Shown: positions 32,101-40,556, counted from the first letter of the stretch. The stretch is DNA of 45,290 nucleotides from Candidatus Cloacimonadota bacterium (GCA_020532355.1 JAJBBD010000103.1:1-45290), one strand, 5' to 3'. Program-made: numbers and translations. Notes: generated from the sequence alone by a model not told the origin.

Positions 32101-32994
32101 ATTGCTACGGATTCAGAAAGAACTTACTCCTTGGGAGGCAATACAGTAAGCCAAAATGGCAACCAAATCTTTCGTGGAAAGGTTAGCGTTAAGGATTCTC
32201 AGTTTGATGCCGGAATGCTTATTCCGGACGACATCATGAGTGGTGATACTGGCACGGTTCTATCCTACCTTTGGGATGAGAATCAGAAAGAAGGTTATAT
32301 AAGCTATTACCACCCTCTGAGGCTTTCTGACGAGGTTTTACAGGATACTCCAGAAAATGACGGTCCCCCAAAAATTGAAATATCGCTGGGTTCATACGAT
32401 TTTCGCCCCGGTGACAAAGTGGGAACCTCTCCGGTGTTATATGCCCGTATTTCTGACGATAATGGAATCAATGTAACTGGGAGTGCCGGGCATAACATTC
32501 TCTTGGTTTTAGATAATTCATTACAACCAACATCAGTTACGTCATATTTTAGTTACGATACAGATTCTTTTACCAAAGGTACTTTAGTATATCAATTACC
32601 CAAGCTTAGTGAGGGTAATCATACAATTCAGCTAATTGCCTTCGATAATTACAACTTACCTGAAGTGGCAAGCACTCACTTTATTGCTAAAGAAAGTGGT
32701 TCAATATCTCTGGAGAACTTTCTCATTTATCCAAATCCCATGAATAAAGAAGGCTATATTACCTTCATAATCTCGCAATCTGCAGATGTTACCTTAGATG
32801 TTTTTAGCATCAGTGGCAGACGATTACGTCGTATAGAAACTATTGCGACTCAGGGCTTCAACAAGATATTCTTCGATGGTAAGGACGAATTTGGAGATAA
32901 CTTAGCAAACAACACATACTTTATTAGGATAAAAGCTAAAACTTTAGATGGAAATAGCATTGAAAAACGCGAACGTCTGGTAATCTATAAATAA
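29137..32994 (+). CDS. porU: PorU-like C25 family cysteine peptidase (type IX secretion sortase)
   Basis: This 1285-residue exported protein has a signal peptide (about 1-19, ending CAG). The N-terminal half is beta-rich. The gingipain-type C25 domain (about 585-955) has catalytic His820 in YYIGHGS and Cys855 in VAASCD. A long Ig-like part follows, and the last 85 residues form a sorting-type domain with IYPNPMN, VFSISGRRLRRIE and a GKDEFGDNLANNTYFIRIKA segment. In Porphyromonas the C25 protease PorU removes the C-terminal signal of type IX cargo and attaches A-LPS. Size and layout fit PorU, but a secreted gingipain-like protease is the alternative. It is coupled to the preceding small membrane gene and lies 9 bases before cysS. 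Confidence 0.82.
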   Translation: MKQIIIAISLLLCILPLCAGFDVVESNETEIILDFHLNTYDIVEDQDFCSIRMEQAGYPETPGAPSLPSFEFKVGIPPSGNAIATILLDRQEQVTLNKRIKPVPFPESIDGMSHYRYEIDEELYTAPRESIMRNAGVHTFREHPHIPFIIHPFVYDGNNSLNILTYARIKIQIQGNTNNKAAPRNDLMAELFLDQLINKGEAKYWLAPQRSNVNYAEFSKSPWWAKIETDKMGMFRITPSQLSGFSVEDIDPRSFRLFATSGKLMNQNYLTAGEAFTEIPIQVVGEEDGSFDANDYIVFFGSDRTGYENNDALQATDQAIYHNPYSHNGIYWLTHAGTFDGDPLRIRMEDSVEHTEQDSVNTQLYTIHLEEEKHRRSTTGYLWYMSRMFGSSTLDYSFNVNLPDLDTQSFHHLEFRIKPEDASALATHRFSVLINGQIFADNGSVFSWTGNSHYDFSMHTDLFVPGNNQITLRVVRYNTDNLFLDYIRINYTRKLEKGNSQYVVNDQTPYSASSIKYSFRGSMTNLNVYRTSSFSEVSKIEIEPQADGFYFVSRGSENTKFFVCQANELYNPVTVNIFEPTDLSAIEGPIESVIITPPGFMDKAQELANMYLQNWNMKTKVVLQSDIFNQFNGGYPDPMAIKQYLRYLYYNLPEPKIRSLTLLGMGTIDWRNFSGSAASKNHIMIFQHSSNDITSDDYFGMLTNLNHPEIAIGRYPVSNLTELNTMMDNFRRYTQTPKPGLWKNSLLLLADDNVNGTNTMDWQHTRDMQALSNMINPAVFTHKIFAADYDTDEFLNKPRVRDAMFEEINAGKVIWYYIGHGSFDTLSMQNYYTGSTDMGMFKNPEMLPLFVAASCDVSSFDHWAYESLGQKSVLLKNAGAIASVASTRKSFPDPNHGLMSFFIPNLTNSHLPLGAALTKAKTSYTASTNNDAMYIVLGDPNIYTCPPEHSNLILPLVEENIDQTYFSRQTARFSGSFKEMGLAGEAEVIATDSERTYSLGGNTVSQNGNQIFRGKVSVKDSQFDAGMLIPDDIMSGDTGTVLSYLWDENQKEGYISYYHPLRLSDEVLQDTPENDGPPKIEISLGSYDFRPGDKVGTSPVLYARISDDNGINVTGSAGHNILLVLDNSLQPTSVTSYFSYDTDSFTKGTLVYQLPKLSEGNHTIQLIAFDNYNLPEVASTHFIAKESGSISLENFLIYPNPMNKEGYITFIISQSADVTLDVFSISGRRLRRIETIATQGFNKIFFDGKDEFGDNLANNTYFIRIKAKTLDGNSIEKRERLVIYK

Positions 32995-33003
32995 TGGTGT
33001 CTT

Positions 33004-34389
33004 ATGAAACTATACAACACAAAATCTCGGAGTAAAGAAGAATTTATCCCCCTCCAAGAAGGTAAGCTCAAACTATATGCCTGTGGGCCTACTGTTTATA
33101 ACTATTTTCATATTGGAAATGCACGGGCATTCATCTTTTTTGATGTAGTGCGCCGTTACTTTGAGTATCTTGGTTACTCTGTAACATATGTACAAAATAT
33201 CACCGATATTGATGATAAGATAATTGACCAAGCCATCGCTGAAAACAAAGATTTTAGCAAGATTGCCGATAAATATACTACAGCTTTTTTAAAAGATTGC
33301 CGCTCATTAGGAATTAAAAGCCCTACTCATCAACCACGTGCTACCGAAACTATGCCCCAGATTATTGAGCTTATTCAAACTCTGGAAACCAAAGGCAATG
33401 CGTACGAAGTAGATGGAGACGTATATTTCGATACCGCCTCACTACCAGAATACGGATACCTTTCGGGTAAACAGATTGACGATCAAATGGTTGGAGCAAG
33501 AGTAGCAGAGAATACTGCAAAGCGTCATCCGGCAGATTTTACTTTGTGGAAGAAAAGCAAACCAGGAGAGCCTTTTTGGCAAAGTCCCTGGGGTAATGGA
33601 CGTCCAGGATGGCATACTGAATGTGTAGTAATGAGTCAACACTATTTGGGTGAGACTTTCGATATCCACGGCGGTGGCATTGATCTCGTTTTTCCTCATC
33701 ATGAAAACGAAAATGCCCAAGCAATGGCCTTAACTGGAAAGCCTCTGGCGCGATATTGGATGCACAATGGCTTTTTAAATGTGGATGGCGAAAAGATGAG
33801 TAAAAGCTTAAAAAACTTCTTTACTACTCGTGATATATTAAAAGAATATGATGCTGAAGCAATACGCCATTTCTTTCTTTCCAAGCATTACCGGTCACCC
33901 ATAGATTTTACCCGTGAATTGATAGAAGAATCGCATAAAGCAATTCAGAATTTCTATAAGGCACTAAAAGACCATAAGGTACAATCCCTGCACGAAGTAA
34001 ACCTTATAGATACTGAACTTATAAGCATTGAGGAAAGTTTTAAGGATGCAATGAATGATGATTTTAACACTGCCAAGGCTATGGCTATCCTCTTCGACCT
34101 AAGTCATAAAGCCAGAAATCAATCACTTAACGAAGACTTTCGCAAACAAGCAGCTCATTTAATGCTCAAATTGGGAGCAGTATTGGGATTTTTTCAAATT
34201 GATTCTAAAGAACAAGAAAGTAAAATGCCAGATATAACTATAGCCCTAATAGATTTGATCCTCAGCTATCGAACCCAAGCCCGCACAGATAAGAACTGGC
34301 AGCTTTCAGACAAAATACGAAATGACTTACATCAGTTGGGCATCGTGATAGAAGACGGTCCTGATGGTAGTAGTTGGAGCCTGAGGTAA
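33004..34389 (+). CDS. cysS: Cysteinyl-tRNA synthetase
   Basis: This 461-residue class I aminoacyl-tRNA synthetase has Cys27 in YACGPTVYN as the first zinc ligand, HIGN at 36-39 as the HIGH motif and KMSKS at 264-268. Further zinc ligands lie in WHTECV and FPHHENE. The C-terminal helical anticodon domain is complete and ends with the normal DGPDGSSWSL. The protein is cytoplasmic and its length is standard. Confidence 0.96.
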   Translation: MKLYNTKSRSKEEFIPLQEGKLKLYACGPTVYNYFHIGNARAFIFFDVVRRYFEYLGYSVTYVQNITDIDDKIIDQAIAENKDFSKIADKYTTAFLKDCRSLGIKSPTHQPRATETMPQIIELIQTLETKGNAYEVDGDVYFDTASLPEYGYLSGKQIDDQMVGARVAENTAKRHPADFTLWKKSKPGEPFWQSPWGNGRPGWHTECVVMSQHYLGETFDIHGGGIDLVFPHHENENAQAMALTGKPLARYWMHNGFLNVDGEKMSKSLKNFFTTRDILKEYDAEAIRHFFLSKHYRSPIDFTRELIEESHKAIQNFYKALKDHKVQSLHEVNLIDTELISIEESFKDAMNDDFNTAKAMAILFDLSHKARNQSLNEDFRKQAAHLMLKLGAVLGFFQIDSKEQESKMPDITIALIDLILSYRTQARTDKNWQLSDKIRNDLHQLGIVIEDGPDGSSWSLR

Positions 34390-34395
34390 GAAAAC

Positions 34396-35211
34396 ATGAA
34401 AACAAAACAAATCATTCTGATTATCATTATACTTGCTGCCGTTATTACACTTTTCCTTGTGTTTCGCAATTTCGGGAAAGTAAAGCTCGATAAGCCAGAA
34501 AGTATAGTTTACGATCCGGTGTCAGAGAAATTTCTCATTTCGAATGTTGGTAATGGTAACATTGTGGCAATGGACGAACAAGGATCGCTTTCCGAATTCA
34601 TTTCCGGCGAATTTGATGCACCTAAGGGAATGATTATCCAAGCTGATAAGTTATACATCACCGATCCAAATCAAATTCACGTAGTAAAATTAAGCGAAGC
34701 CAAGATTGTAGAAAGCTTTTATATAGAGGGGGCTAAGGGACTCAACGACATAGCCATAGATGAATATGGCAAACTTTATATTACCGATACCATCGATAAC
34801 TGTGTTTTTGTTTACGATCCCACTTCCAAAACTCAAGAACGCCTTTCTAGCCCTTTATTGCAAGCTCCAAACGGTATAATATACGATAAACCTCGCTGGC
34901 AGATGTTTATTGTTAATCTTAGCCAGCATTCCCCCATTATTAGTCTCAATACCAGAGATAAGAGTTTTAGTATCTTTAAGGATACTATGTATTCAGATCT
35001 TGATGGCATTGCAATAGATGATCTTGGTAGAATTTTCTTTAGCTCATGGAAAGAAAACATGATCATTGAGATTCCACAAGAACAAAACCGATTTGTTACA
35101 AATTTCAAAGGATATGACGGCGCCGCAGACATATATTATCATCTGCCCGGAAACGAGCTTTTGGTGCCTATGTTCAAACACAATAAAATCGAGAGAATCC
35201 CGCTTGATTGA
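34396..35211 (+). CDS. Membrane-anchored beta-propeller (SMP-30/NHL-like) protein
   Basis: This 271-residue protein has an N-terminal hydrophobic anchor (about 6-24). Repeated blades follow the pattern xxYITDxxxxxxVxVxD, for example LYITDPNQIHVV and LYITDTIDNCVFVYDP, and include GLNDIAIDEYG and LDGIAIDDLGRIFFS. This is typical of SMP-30/gluconolactonase-like or NHL propellers in the periplasm. Substrate binding cannot be assigned. It begins 6 bases after cysS and overlaps the next gene by one base (TGATG). Confidence 0.75.
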   Translation: MKTKQIILIIIILAAVITLFLVFRNFGKVKLDKPESIVYDPVSEKFLISNVGNGNIVAMDEQGSLSEFISGEFDAPKGMIIQADKLYITDPNQIHVVKLSEAKIVESFYIEGAKGLNDIAIDEYGKLYITDTIDNCVFVYDPTSKTQERLSSPLLQAPNGIIYDKPRWQMFIVNLSQHSPIISLNTRDKSFSIFKDTMYSDLDGIAIDDLGRIFFSSWKENMIIEIPQEQNRFVTNFKGYDGAADIYYHLPGNELLVPMFKHNKIERIPLD

Positions 35212-35831
35212 TGTCAGTTGATATAAATTTAATCATCTATCCCAGTGTTGTTACCAAAACATTTAGCAATAAGGATTTATACAAAAACGAATTGTTCGTT
35301 TATAAATTGAATATTCCTCACGTTCCAAAATTGTTGAGCTATGGTCAAACGGAAGCAATGAACAGCAATTTATGGTACATCACAACCAAACGCGTCAAAG
35401 GAAAGCCATATCTGGATGAAAGCTTTTTTAACGCCTCTCAGATGGGACTGGCTGTGGCTGAATTCCATAAAGCAAGTTTAACTTCAAACAAGTGTTTGTG
35501 TCATTTTGATAATCAACCCAAAAATATCCTCTTGACTGGATCTGTTTATTATTTTGTTGATTTTACTGATAGTAAGATAGACTATCCAGAAACCGACATT
35601 ACTCACCTCTTACTTTTTTGGGCAGATGAGTTCGATTATAAAGAGTTTATCAACCTTGTCACCAGTTTTTTAAATGCTTATCAACGAATTATCTCTTTAG
35701 ACCCTAATCGATGGGCTACTTGCTTAAATAACAGCATATCTCGCTTTGATAAAAGACGACAGTTATTCCATAAAACCACCCATTCTAAGCATCGTGAGAT
35801 AAATCGTTGTTGGTTGAGCGAAATTATCTGA
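35211..35831 (+). CDS. APH/choline-kinase-fold protein
   Basis: This 206-residue protein carries the kinase-like catalytic signature HFDNQPKNIL (H98, D100, N105) and a DFG-equivalent Asp117 in YFVDFTDS. Candidate N-lobe Lys16 and Glu27 lie in TKTF and KNEL. It looks like a small aminoglycoside-phosphotransferase-fold kinase with a reduced N-lobe. The insertion of bulky residues in the loop (NQ in place of the usual LHPGN) is unusual. The substrate is unknown; a small metabolite or lipid head group is possible. ATG 35211 is used; TTG 35208 is a poorer alternative. It overlaps the propeller gene. Confidence 0.65.
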   Translation: MSVDINLIIYPSVVTKTFSNKDLYKNELFVYKLNIPHVPKLLSYGQTEAMNSNLWYITTKRVKGKPYLDESFFNASQMGLAVAEFHKASLTSNKCLCHFDNQPKNILLTGSVYYFVDFTDSKIDYPETDITHLLLFWADEFDYKEFINLVTSFLNAYQRIISLDPNRWATCLNNSISRFDKRRQLFHKTTHSKHREINRCWLSEII

Positions 35832-36098
35832 ACCACACTTTGAAAAGCCCTTCCCTTCATAGAATTTTAATCTCTTTTAGTCCTCGCCTTGTTATGTGCG
35901 ATTGGCAATCTTGATACACCACTGTAATTTAAACTATGATTCAAGCTGCCATTCTCCCTTACCAACAGGAGAATCCCAATATAAAGCCTTGTTAATAACA
36001 GCCCGATTCGACAAGATAGAAACAATCAATCCGATAAAATGAATGATACTTCATCAATTTGAGTCTTTGGCGAAACCCACACAACGATACGAATTTTC
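35832..36098. other. Convergent intergenic spacer
   Basis: No gene is seen between the convergent kinase-fold and ffh genes. On the minus strand a weak ATGAA/TTCAT hairpin followed by TTT (about 36037-36056) may end the ffh operon. Confidence 0.35.
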
Positions 36099-37430
36099 CT
36101 ATTGTTTTCCTTTCATCATGGATTCGAGTTGTTTCATTCCCTTAGGGCTGCTCATCTTCTTCATCATTTTCTTCATGTCTTCGAATTGACGCATCAGGCG
36201 GTTTACTTCCATTACTGGTCTTCCACAACCCTTAGAAATCCTTAATCGGCGGCTCCCGTTCAACAAGTCTGGTTTCTCCCTTTCATTATAGGTCATAGAT
36301 TGAATAATGGCTTCAACGTGTTTTAAGGCATTATCGTCAATTTTAAGATCAGCAGGCATCTTGGGCCCTATACCAGGGATCATTTTGATAATGGAATCCA
36401 AAGGTCCCATTTTTTTAATACTCTGAAGTTGCTTTAGAAAGTCGTTCAAAGTAAACTGGTTCTTCAACATCTTGCGTGCCAGTTTCTCTTCTTCTGCGGC
36501 ATTCAAAGTTTCTTCGGCTTTTTCAATTAGGCTTAATACATCGCCCATTCCCAAAATTCTGGAAGCCATCCTGTCGGAATAAAAAACTTCCAAATCCGGA
36601 ATCTTCTCCCCCGTACCCACATAAGCGAGGGGTCTTCCAGTTACAGCCTTAATCGATAGCGCTGCACCCCCTCTGGCATCACCATCAAGCTTGGTGAGGA
36701 TAACAGCATCAAAATCTAGTTTCTTGTGAAATTCATCAGCAACAGTTACAGCATCCTGTCCAGTCATAGCATCAGCAACAAAGAATATGTAATCTGGCTT
36801 GATGAACGCTTTTAATTTAGCTACTTCATCCATCATGTCAGTATCGATGTGAAGACGGCCTGCTGTATCAAATATTAGCAGGTTGCTAAAGGCTGAATAT
36901 GCTTGCTTTAGTGCGGAATCTGCAATTGTAATTACATCTTTGCTTTCTTCTGCAACTACGGGAATATCAATCTGCCGCCCCAGTGTTTTAAGTTGTTCGA
37001 TAGCTGCAGGACGATATACATCACATGCAACCATCATCGGCTTGATCCCTTTCTTTCGATACATCGCCGCAAGTTTGGCGCATGCCGTAGTTTTACCCGA
37101 GCCCTGCAAACCTACCATCATTACTTTTGTAAGTTTATTGTTATATACCTTCATCTCAAAGCCCTCGGTATCCATAAGGGCGATAAGTTGTTCGTGTACT
37201 ATTTTTACAATCTGCTGACCGGGAGTAAGAGATTTCATTACTTCCGCACCAACAGCTCGTTTTTCCACCTCTGCGATGAAGTTCTTCACTATCTTGAAGT
37301 TAACATCTGCCTCAAGCAAAGCAAGACGAATCTCCCTCATGCTATCTTTTATATTCTGTTCTGTAAGATATCCGCTCCCTTTGAGGTTACGAAAAATTGT
37401 ATCCAGCCGTTCAGACAAGCTGCTAAACAT
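36099..37430 (-). CDS. ffh: Signal recognition particle GTPase Ffh
   Basis: This 443-residue protein is SRP54 homologue Ffh, which binds 4.5S RNA and signal sequences and docks to FtsY. An N-terminal helical domain is followed by the GTPase domain with GLQGSGKTTACAKLA (about 107-121), DVYRPAA, DTAGR and TKLDGDARGG. The methionine-rich M domain contains SRRLRISKGCGRP, the RNA-binding signature, and the tail MKKMMKKM. It follows the rpe stop codon with one base between. It is the last gene of the minus-strand housekeeping run. Confidence 0.96.
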   Translation of the reverse strand: MFSSLSERLDTIFRNLKGSGYLTEQNIKDSMREIRLALLEADVNFKIVKNFIAEVEKRAVGAEVMKSLTPGQQIVKIVHEQLIALMDTEGFEMKVYNNKLTKVMMVGLQGSGKTTACAKLAAMYRKKGIKPMMVACDVYRPAAIEQLKTLGRQIDIPVVAEESKDVITIADSALKQAYSAFSNLLIFDTAGRLHIDTDMMDEVAKLKAFIKPDYIFFVADAMTGQDAVTVADEFHKKLDFDAVILTKLDGDARGGAALSIKAVTGRPLAYVGTGEKIPDLEVFYSDRMASRILGMGDVLSLIEKAEETLNAAEEEKLARKMLKNQFTLNDFLKQLQSIKKMGPLDSIIKMIPGIGPKMPADLKIDDNALKHVEAIIQSMTYNEREKPDLLNGSRRLRISKGCGRPVMEVNRLMRQFEDMKKMMKKMSSPKGMKQLESMMKGKQ

Positions 37431-38072
37431 CTATTTTCCCCTTAATTTGTATATTGCTTGAGAATAGTCTTGCGCATCAAATATGTATGAAGCCGATACC
37501 AAAATATTAGCTCCAGCTTCAATGAGTTGAGTGCAATTATCTGCATTCACTCCCCCATCTACTTCAATCTGTAATTGAGGATATTGCTTTTTATAAGCTG
37601 ATAATTGCCTTACTTTATCTATTACTGAAGGGATAAATCTCTGAGACGAATAACCCGGATTAACGCTCATCAATAAAACATAATCCAAGTCTTCTAAAAT
37701 TGCGTCCAATGAATTGATTGGAGTAGCAGGATTAAGCGCTATTCCCGCCTTAATACCCAAAGATTTTATCTTTTGAATCATACGGTGACTGTGATACACC
37801 GTTTCCTGATGGAATGAAATCCACTCTATGCCAATATCTGCCAATGGCTCTATATAAGATTGAGGATTTGTTACCATTAGATGCGCATCCAAAGGCTTGA
37901 TGCTTAGTTTGCGGATGGCAGAAACCAGTGGGTATCCAAAACTGAGGTTTGGTACATAATGACCGTCCATTAAGTCCAAATGAATCATATCGGCTGCTTC
38001 CAAAAGTTTTATCTCGTCTGCCAAGTGGGAAAAATCTGCTGAAAGAACCGACGCTGCAATTTTTATACTCAT
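37431..38072 (-). CDS. rpe: Ribulose-phosphate 3-epimerase
   Basis: This 213-residue TIM-barrel metalloenzyme interconverts ribulose 5-phosphate and xylulose 5-phosphate. Signatures are ASVLSADFSHLADE (7-20), HLDLMDGHYVPNLSFG (31-46), LMSVNPGYSSQRF (134-146) and EVDGGVN (the catalytic second Asp). Length is normal. Its ATG overlaps the stop of the DUF721 gene by 4 bases, so it is coupled to it. Confidence 0.95.
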   Translation of the reverse strand: MSIKIAASVLSADFSHLADEIKLLEAADMIHLDLMDGHYVPNLSFGYPLVSAIRKLSIKPLDAHLMVTNPQSYIEPLADIGIEWISFHQETVYHSHRMIQKIKSLGIKAGIALNPATPINSLDAILEDLDYVLLMSVNPGYSSQRFIPSVIDKVRQLSAYKKQYPQLQIEVDGGVNADNCTQLIEAGANILVSASYIFDAQDYSQAIYKLRGK

Positions 38073-38371
38073 TTCTTTCTTCTCTTTGGGCTGTTAATTA
38101 AGTAGATTATATCGTTTATATTCTCTCCATACGCCGCATATTTACTAATGATATCTGCCTTTCGTAGAACCAATTCCTGCATCCACGTGCTGTTTTGTAC
38201 CCCTACATAAAGGATATCATTGTCTAGTTTTATCGGGTGAGAGCGCTCTGCCAAAAGGTCACCAACAATCCTTTGCCAACAAAAATATGCTTGGATAAAA
38301 TGGCTATATCTTTCCCCACCCAATGCCAAGATGAGTTTATGAAAGTTGCTGTCTGCACGAATAAAAGACAT
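38069..38371 (-). CDS. DUF721/DciA-like protein
   Basis: This 100-residue protein matches the DUF721/DciA pattern: an N-terminal helix, CWQRIVGDLLAERSHPIKLDNDILYVGVQNSTW and a basic tail KRRKK. DciA proteins load the replicative helicase in bacteria without DnaC or DnaI, and this DUF721 domain is the core. The start at ATG 38371 has no visible ribosome site. Instead, a 9-bp stem (38384-38392 with 38409-38417) sits just upstream, so its translation may be coupled to or regulated by structure. Confidence 0.75.
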   Translation of the reverse strand: MSFIRADSNFHKLILALGGERYSHFIQAYFCWQRIVGDLLAERSHPIKLDNDILYVGVQNSTWMQELVLRKADIISKYAAYGENINDIIYLINSPKRRKK

Positions 38372-38383
38372 ATAATAGATTTA

Positions 38384-38417
38384 GGGAGTATTACCCCCAA
38401 AAGTGACCAATACTCCC
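38384..38417 (-). promoter_or_regulatory. Stem-loop between the membrane gene and dciA
   Basis: A perfect 9-bp stem (GGGAGTATT/AATACTCCC) encloses a 16-base loop, 13 bases past one stop and 12 bases before the next start on the minus strand. No T-run follows, so it may be a processing or regulatory hairpin rather than a terminator. Confidence 0.5.
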
Positions 38418-38430
38418 GTATAATTTGGTT

Positions 38431-39006
38431 TTATTCTTCGCTAAAATAAAGACCCATGGCGTTGTACGCCAGGATCAATACTGCCATAGACACATAATAT
38501 ACCGAACCGATACCCATAGTAGTGCTATCAACTCTCGACATCAAAATGCCAGGGATGATTGAAGCAATTACAAAGACAATGTAGCCTATGGCACGGTTTG
38601 CCAGAGTAGTACCCTTGCGGTTGATTAATACCACTGTGGTTAAAACCAGTGCGATAAACAAAATGCTAAGACCAAGCATCAGTGGAATAACAACACCTAC
38701 GCTCATGCTTTCCGGCAGGTTTATTACACTGGTACGTAAAGTGATAAATAAAGGTGATGCGACGGCCAAGAGCATTAAAATGCCTGCTAACACTTTTCTA
38801 AACGTTTTGTTCGATCGTTGGCTTACTTCAAAATGGCGTTGGTTGTTTTTAAGAGTAAGATATACTACAAAACTTAGTGCCAGAAAGAAGGCAGCATATA
38901 CAAGCATCATCACAGGGCGCCCGGTTATCATGCCCATCGTAGAAAGGACTGCGATGAAGAAAACCAAGCCTGCTATCTGCTTAAATTTAAATAATTTATC
39001 ATGCAT
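38431..39006 (-). CDS. Integral membrane protein, unknown function
   Basis: This 191-residue protein has about six hydrophobic helices (about 10-26, 31-50, 69-87, 103-126, 138-158, 166-186) and short polar loops. There is no recognisable transporter or enzyme motif. GGGAGGTTCCC precedes ATG 39006. It is 18 bases after rplI, so it is probably transcribed with the ribosomal-protein run. Confidence 0.7.
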   Translation of the reverse strand: MHDKLFKFKQIAGLVFFIAVLSTMGMITGRPVMMLVYAAFFLALSFVVYLTLKNNQRHFEVSQRSNKTFRKVLAGILMLLAVASPLFITLRTSVINLPESMSVGVVIPLMLGLSILFIALVLTTVVLINRKGTTLANRAIGYIVFVIASIIPGILMSRVDSTTMGIGSVYYVSMAVLILAYNAMGLYFSEE

Positions 39007-39024
39007 GGGAACCTCCCGGAAATA

Positions 39025-39474
39025 TTATTCGGCTTCTGCTTCAACTACAAAGTTAAGATCGGCAACCACATCTTTATGTAGTCTAACTTGAATGCTGTGT
39101 TCGCCCAATTCCTTGGTATGGTGCTCCATTTGCACCGCAGAACGATGGATTTCCAAGCCTTCTTGCTGAAGAGCATGAACAATATCGTTTTCTGAAACTG
39201 AGCCAAACAAGCTTCCCTGTTCATCTACTTTGCGGACGAAAGACAGTTTAATAGAAGCGATTTTTTCGGCAAGTTTTTTTAATTCTGTAATCTTTTTTTC
39301 TTCGGTAGCCTGAATCTCTTCTTGTATGCTACCGAGACGTTTCATATTATATGGGGTGGCGTAAAGTGCATAATTGCGGGAAACAAGATAGTTTCTGGCG
39401 TATCCGCGTTTTACGTTTACTACTTCGCCTTGTTTGCCCAACTTTTCTATATTTTCGAGCAAGATAACTTTCAT
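39025..39474 (-). CDS. rplI: Ribosomal protein bL9
   Basis: This 149-residue large-subunit protein has an N-terminal domain MKVILLENIEKLGKQGEVVNVKRGYARNYL (shown in part: KLGKQGEVVNVKRGYARN), a long central helix, and a C-terminal domain with VDEQGSLFGSV. ATG 39474 follows GGAGG and gives the standard L9 N-terminus; a start 13 codons upstream at 39513 lies within the preceding gene and is rejected. It overlaps the DUF2232 stop by 4 bases. Confidence 0.96.
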   Translation of the reverse strand: MKVILLENIEKLGKQGEVVNVKRGYARNYLVSRNYALYATPYNMKRLGSIQEEIQATEEKKITELKKLAEKIASIKLSFVRKVDEQGSLFGSVSENDIVHALQQEGLEIHRSAVQMEHHTKELGEHSIQVRLHKDVVADLNFVVEAEAE

Positions 39475-40307
39475 GCGGTATTTCCTCCACGTGTTTTGTT
39501 TCCGCTTATCCAACTATCGGCAAAACCGATTAAAACAAGCGGGATAAAAGCATAGATCAATGCTAGTATCATAACTATGCTTTTAATAATATTGTTTGTA
39601 ATTACTCTGGAAATAAAATTCCACACCAGAAAAAAACCCTGGATAAGCGGAACTGTACATAATAGAATTAGAGTGTTTAAGAATACTACCTTAGTAGCTT
39701 CATAGAAATATAAGGGCAGTGATGCCATAATTAGAACGTTGTATAATACGCTAAACTTCATGGCTCCAGTATCCAAGGGAATATGAATGGTTTTATGAAA
39801 GATCAAATATCCAATCATTAGAGCAAATATCTGCCCCACTCCCCAAAATGCCGGCATCACTTTCTGCCATAAGTTTGCGCTAATTTGCATATACTCTTGA
39901 TCCATAAAAGCCGGCATCTGCTCTTGCACCATCTTCATTCCTTCCGTATAGGCTGCATTTAGTATCCCATCAAAAATAAACATCCTCGCCAGAGAATAGG
40001 TTATAATCATCATAATCCCCGCTAGCAGGGCTTCACTCAATAGCTGATTGCGCCTGAGAATAAGCAAGAATATATAGACAACCAATCCAACTCCAAATAT
40101 TGCATCGCAAGCAAGTAAAGGGGTATCGCCTCTACGACCGTCAATCAGCAACACAAGGATTGGCATCACAAAAAAGAGGATAATCGCTCTCTGCGGAGAT
40201 ACTAAAGCAGGACCCAATACCTTTGCACTGAAATACATTACCATTATCATCCCCAAAAAGGGGCTGATAAGAGATAATGTGCCACTCAGGAAAGGCAAAA
40301 TGAACAT
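39471..40307 (-). CDS. DUF2232/YybS-like membrane protein
   Basis: This 278-residue polytopic protein has about eight membrane helices spread from residue 2 to 266. DUF2232 (YybS) genes typically lie between rpsR and rplI, exactly as here. Function is unknown. It begins 4 bases after rpsR and overlaps rplI by 4 bases. Confidence 0.75.
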   Translation of the reverse strand: MFILPFLSGTLSLISPFLGMIMVMYFSAKVLGPALVSPQRAIILFFVMPILVLLIDGRRGDTPLLACDAIFGVGLVVYIFLLILRRNQLLSEALLAGIMMIITYSLARMFIFDGILNAAYTEGMKMVQEQMPAFMDQEYMQISANLWQKVMPAFWGVGQIFALMIGYLIFHKTIHIPLDTGAMKFSVLYNVLIMASLPLYFYEATKVVFLNTLILLCTVPLIQGFFLVWNFISRVITNNIIKSIVMILALIYAFIPLVLIGFADSWISGNKTRGGNTA

Positions 40308-40311
40308 CGGC

Positions 40312-40548
40312 TTATTCTACTACGTAGGGAATAAGCGCCATCTGCCTAGCACGTTTGATTTCTGTAGCCAACTTGCGCTGATGCTTGGCACATGTCCCGG
40401 TTAGACGAGCTGCTTCGATCTTACCAACATCCGACGTATATTGACGCATTAAATCAATGTTTTTGTAATCTATTACAATATCTGCATTGGCGCAGAACTT
40501 ACAGTATTTCCTGCGGCTAAATTTCTTTTTTCTATCGCTATAATTCAT
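40312..40548 (-). CDS. rpsR: Ribosomal protein bS18
   Basis: This 78-residue small-subunit protein has the family signature from IDYKNIDLMRQY to GKIEAARLTGTCAKHQRKL. It retains a zinc-ribbon set C16, C19, C53 and H56, the C+ form that is often lost in S18 paralogues. It lies in the normal rpsF-ssb-rpsR order, 8 bases after ssb. Confidence 0.96.
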   Translation of the reverse strand: MNYSDRKKKFSRRKYCKFCANADIVIDYKNIDLMRQYTSDVGKIEAARLTGTCAKHQRKLATEIKRARQMALIPYVVE

Positions 40549-40556
40549 TGTTTCTC

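Noticed and set aside
36993-37445. Plus-strand 150-codon frame opposite ffh
   Set aside because: It is antisense to the well-supported ffh and has no domain-like features.
38588-39091. Plus-strand 167-codon frame
   Set aside because: It is antisense to the membrane protein and rplI genes, with a repetitive Thr/Ser/Arg composition typical of shadows.
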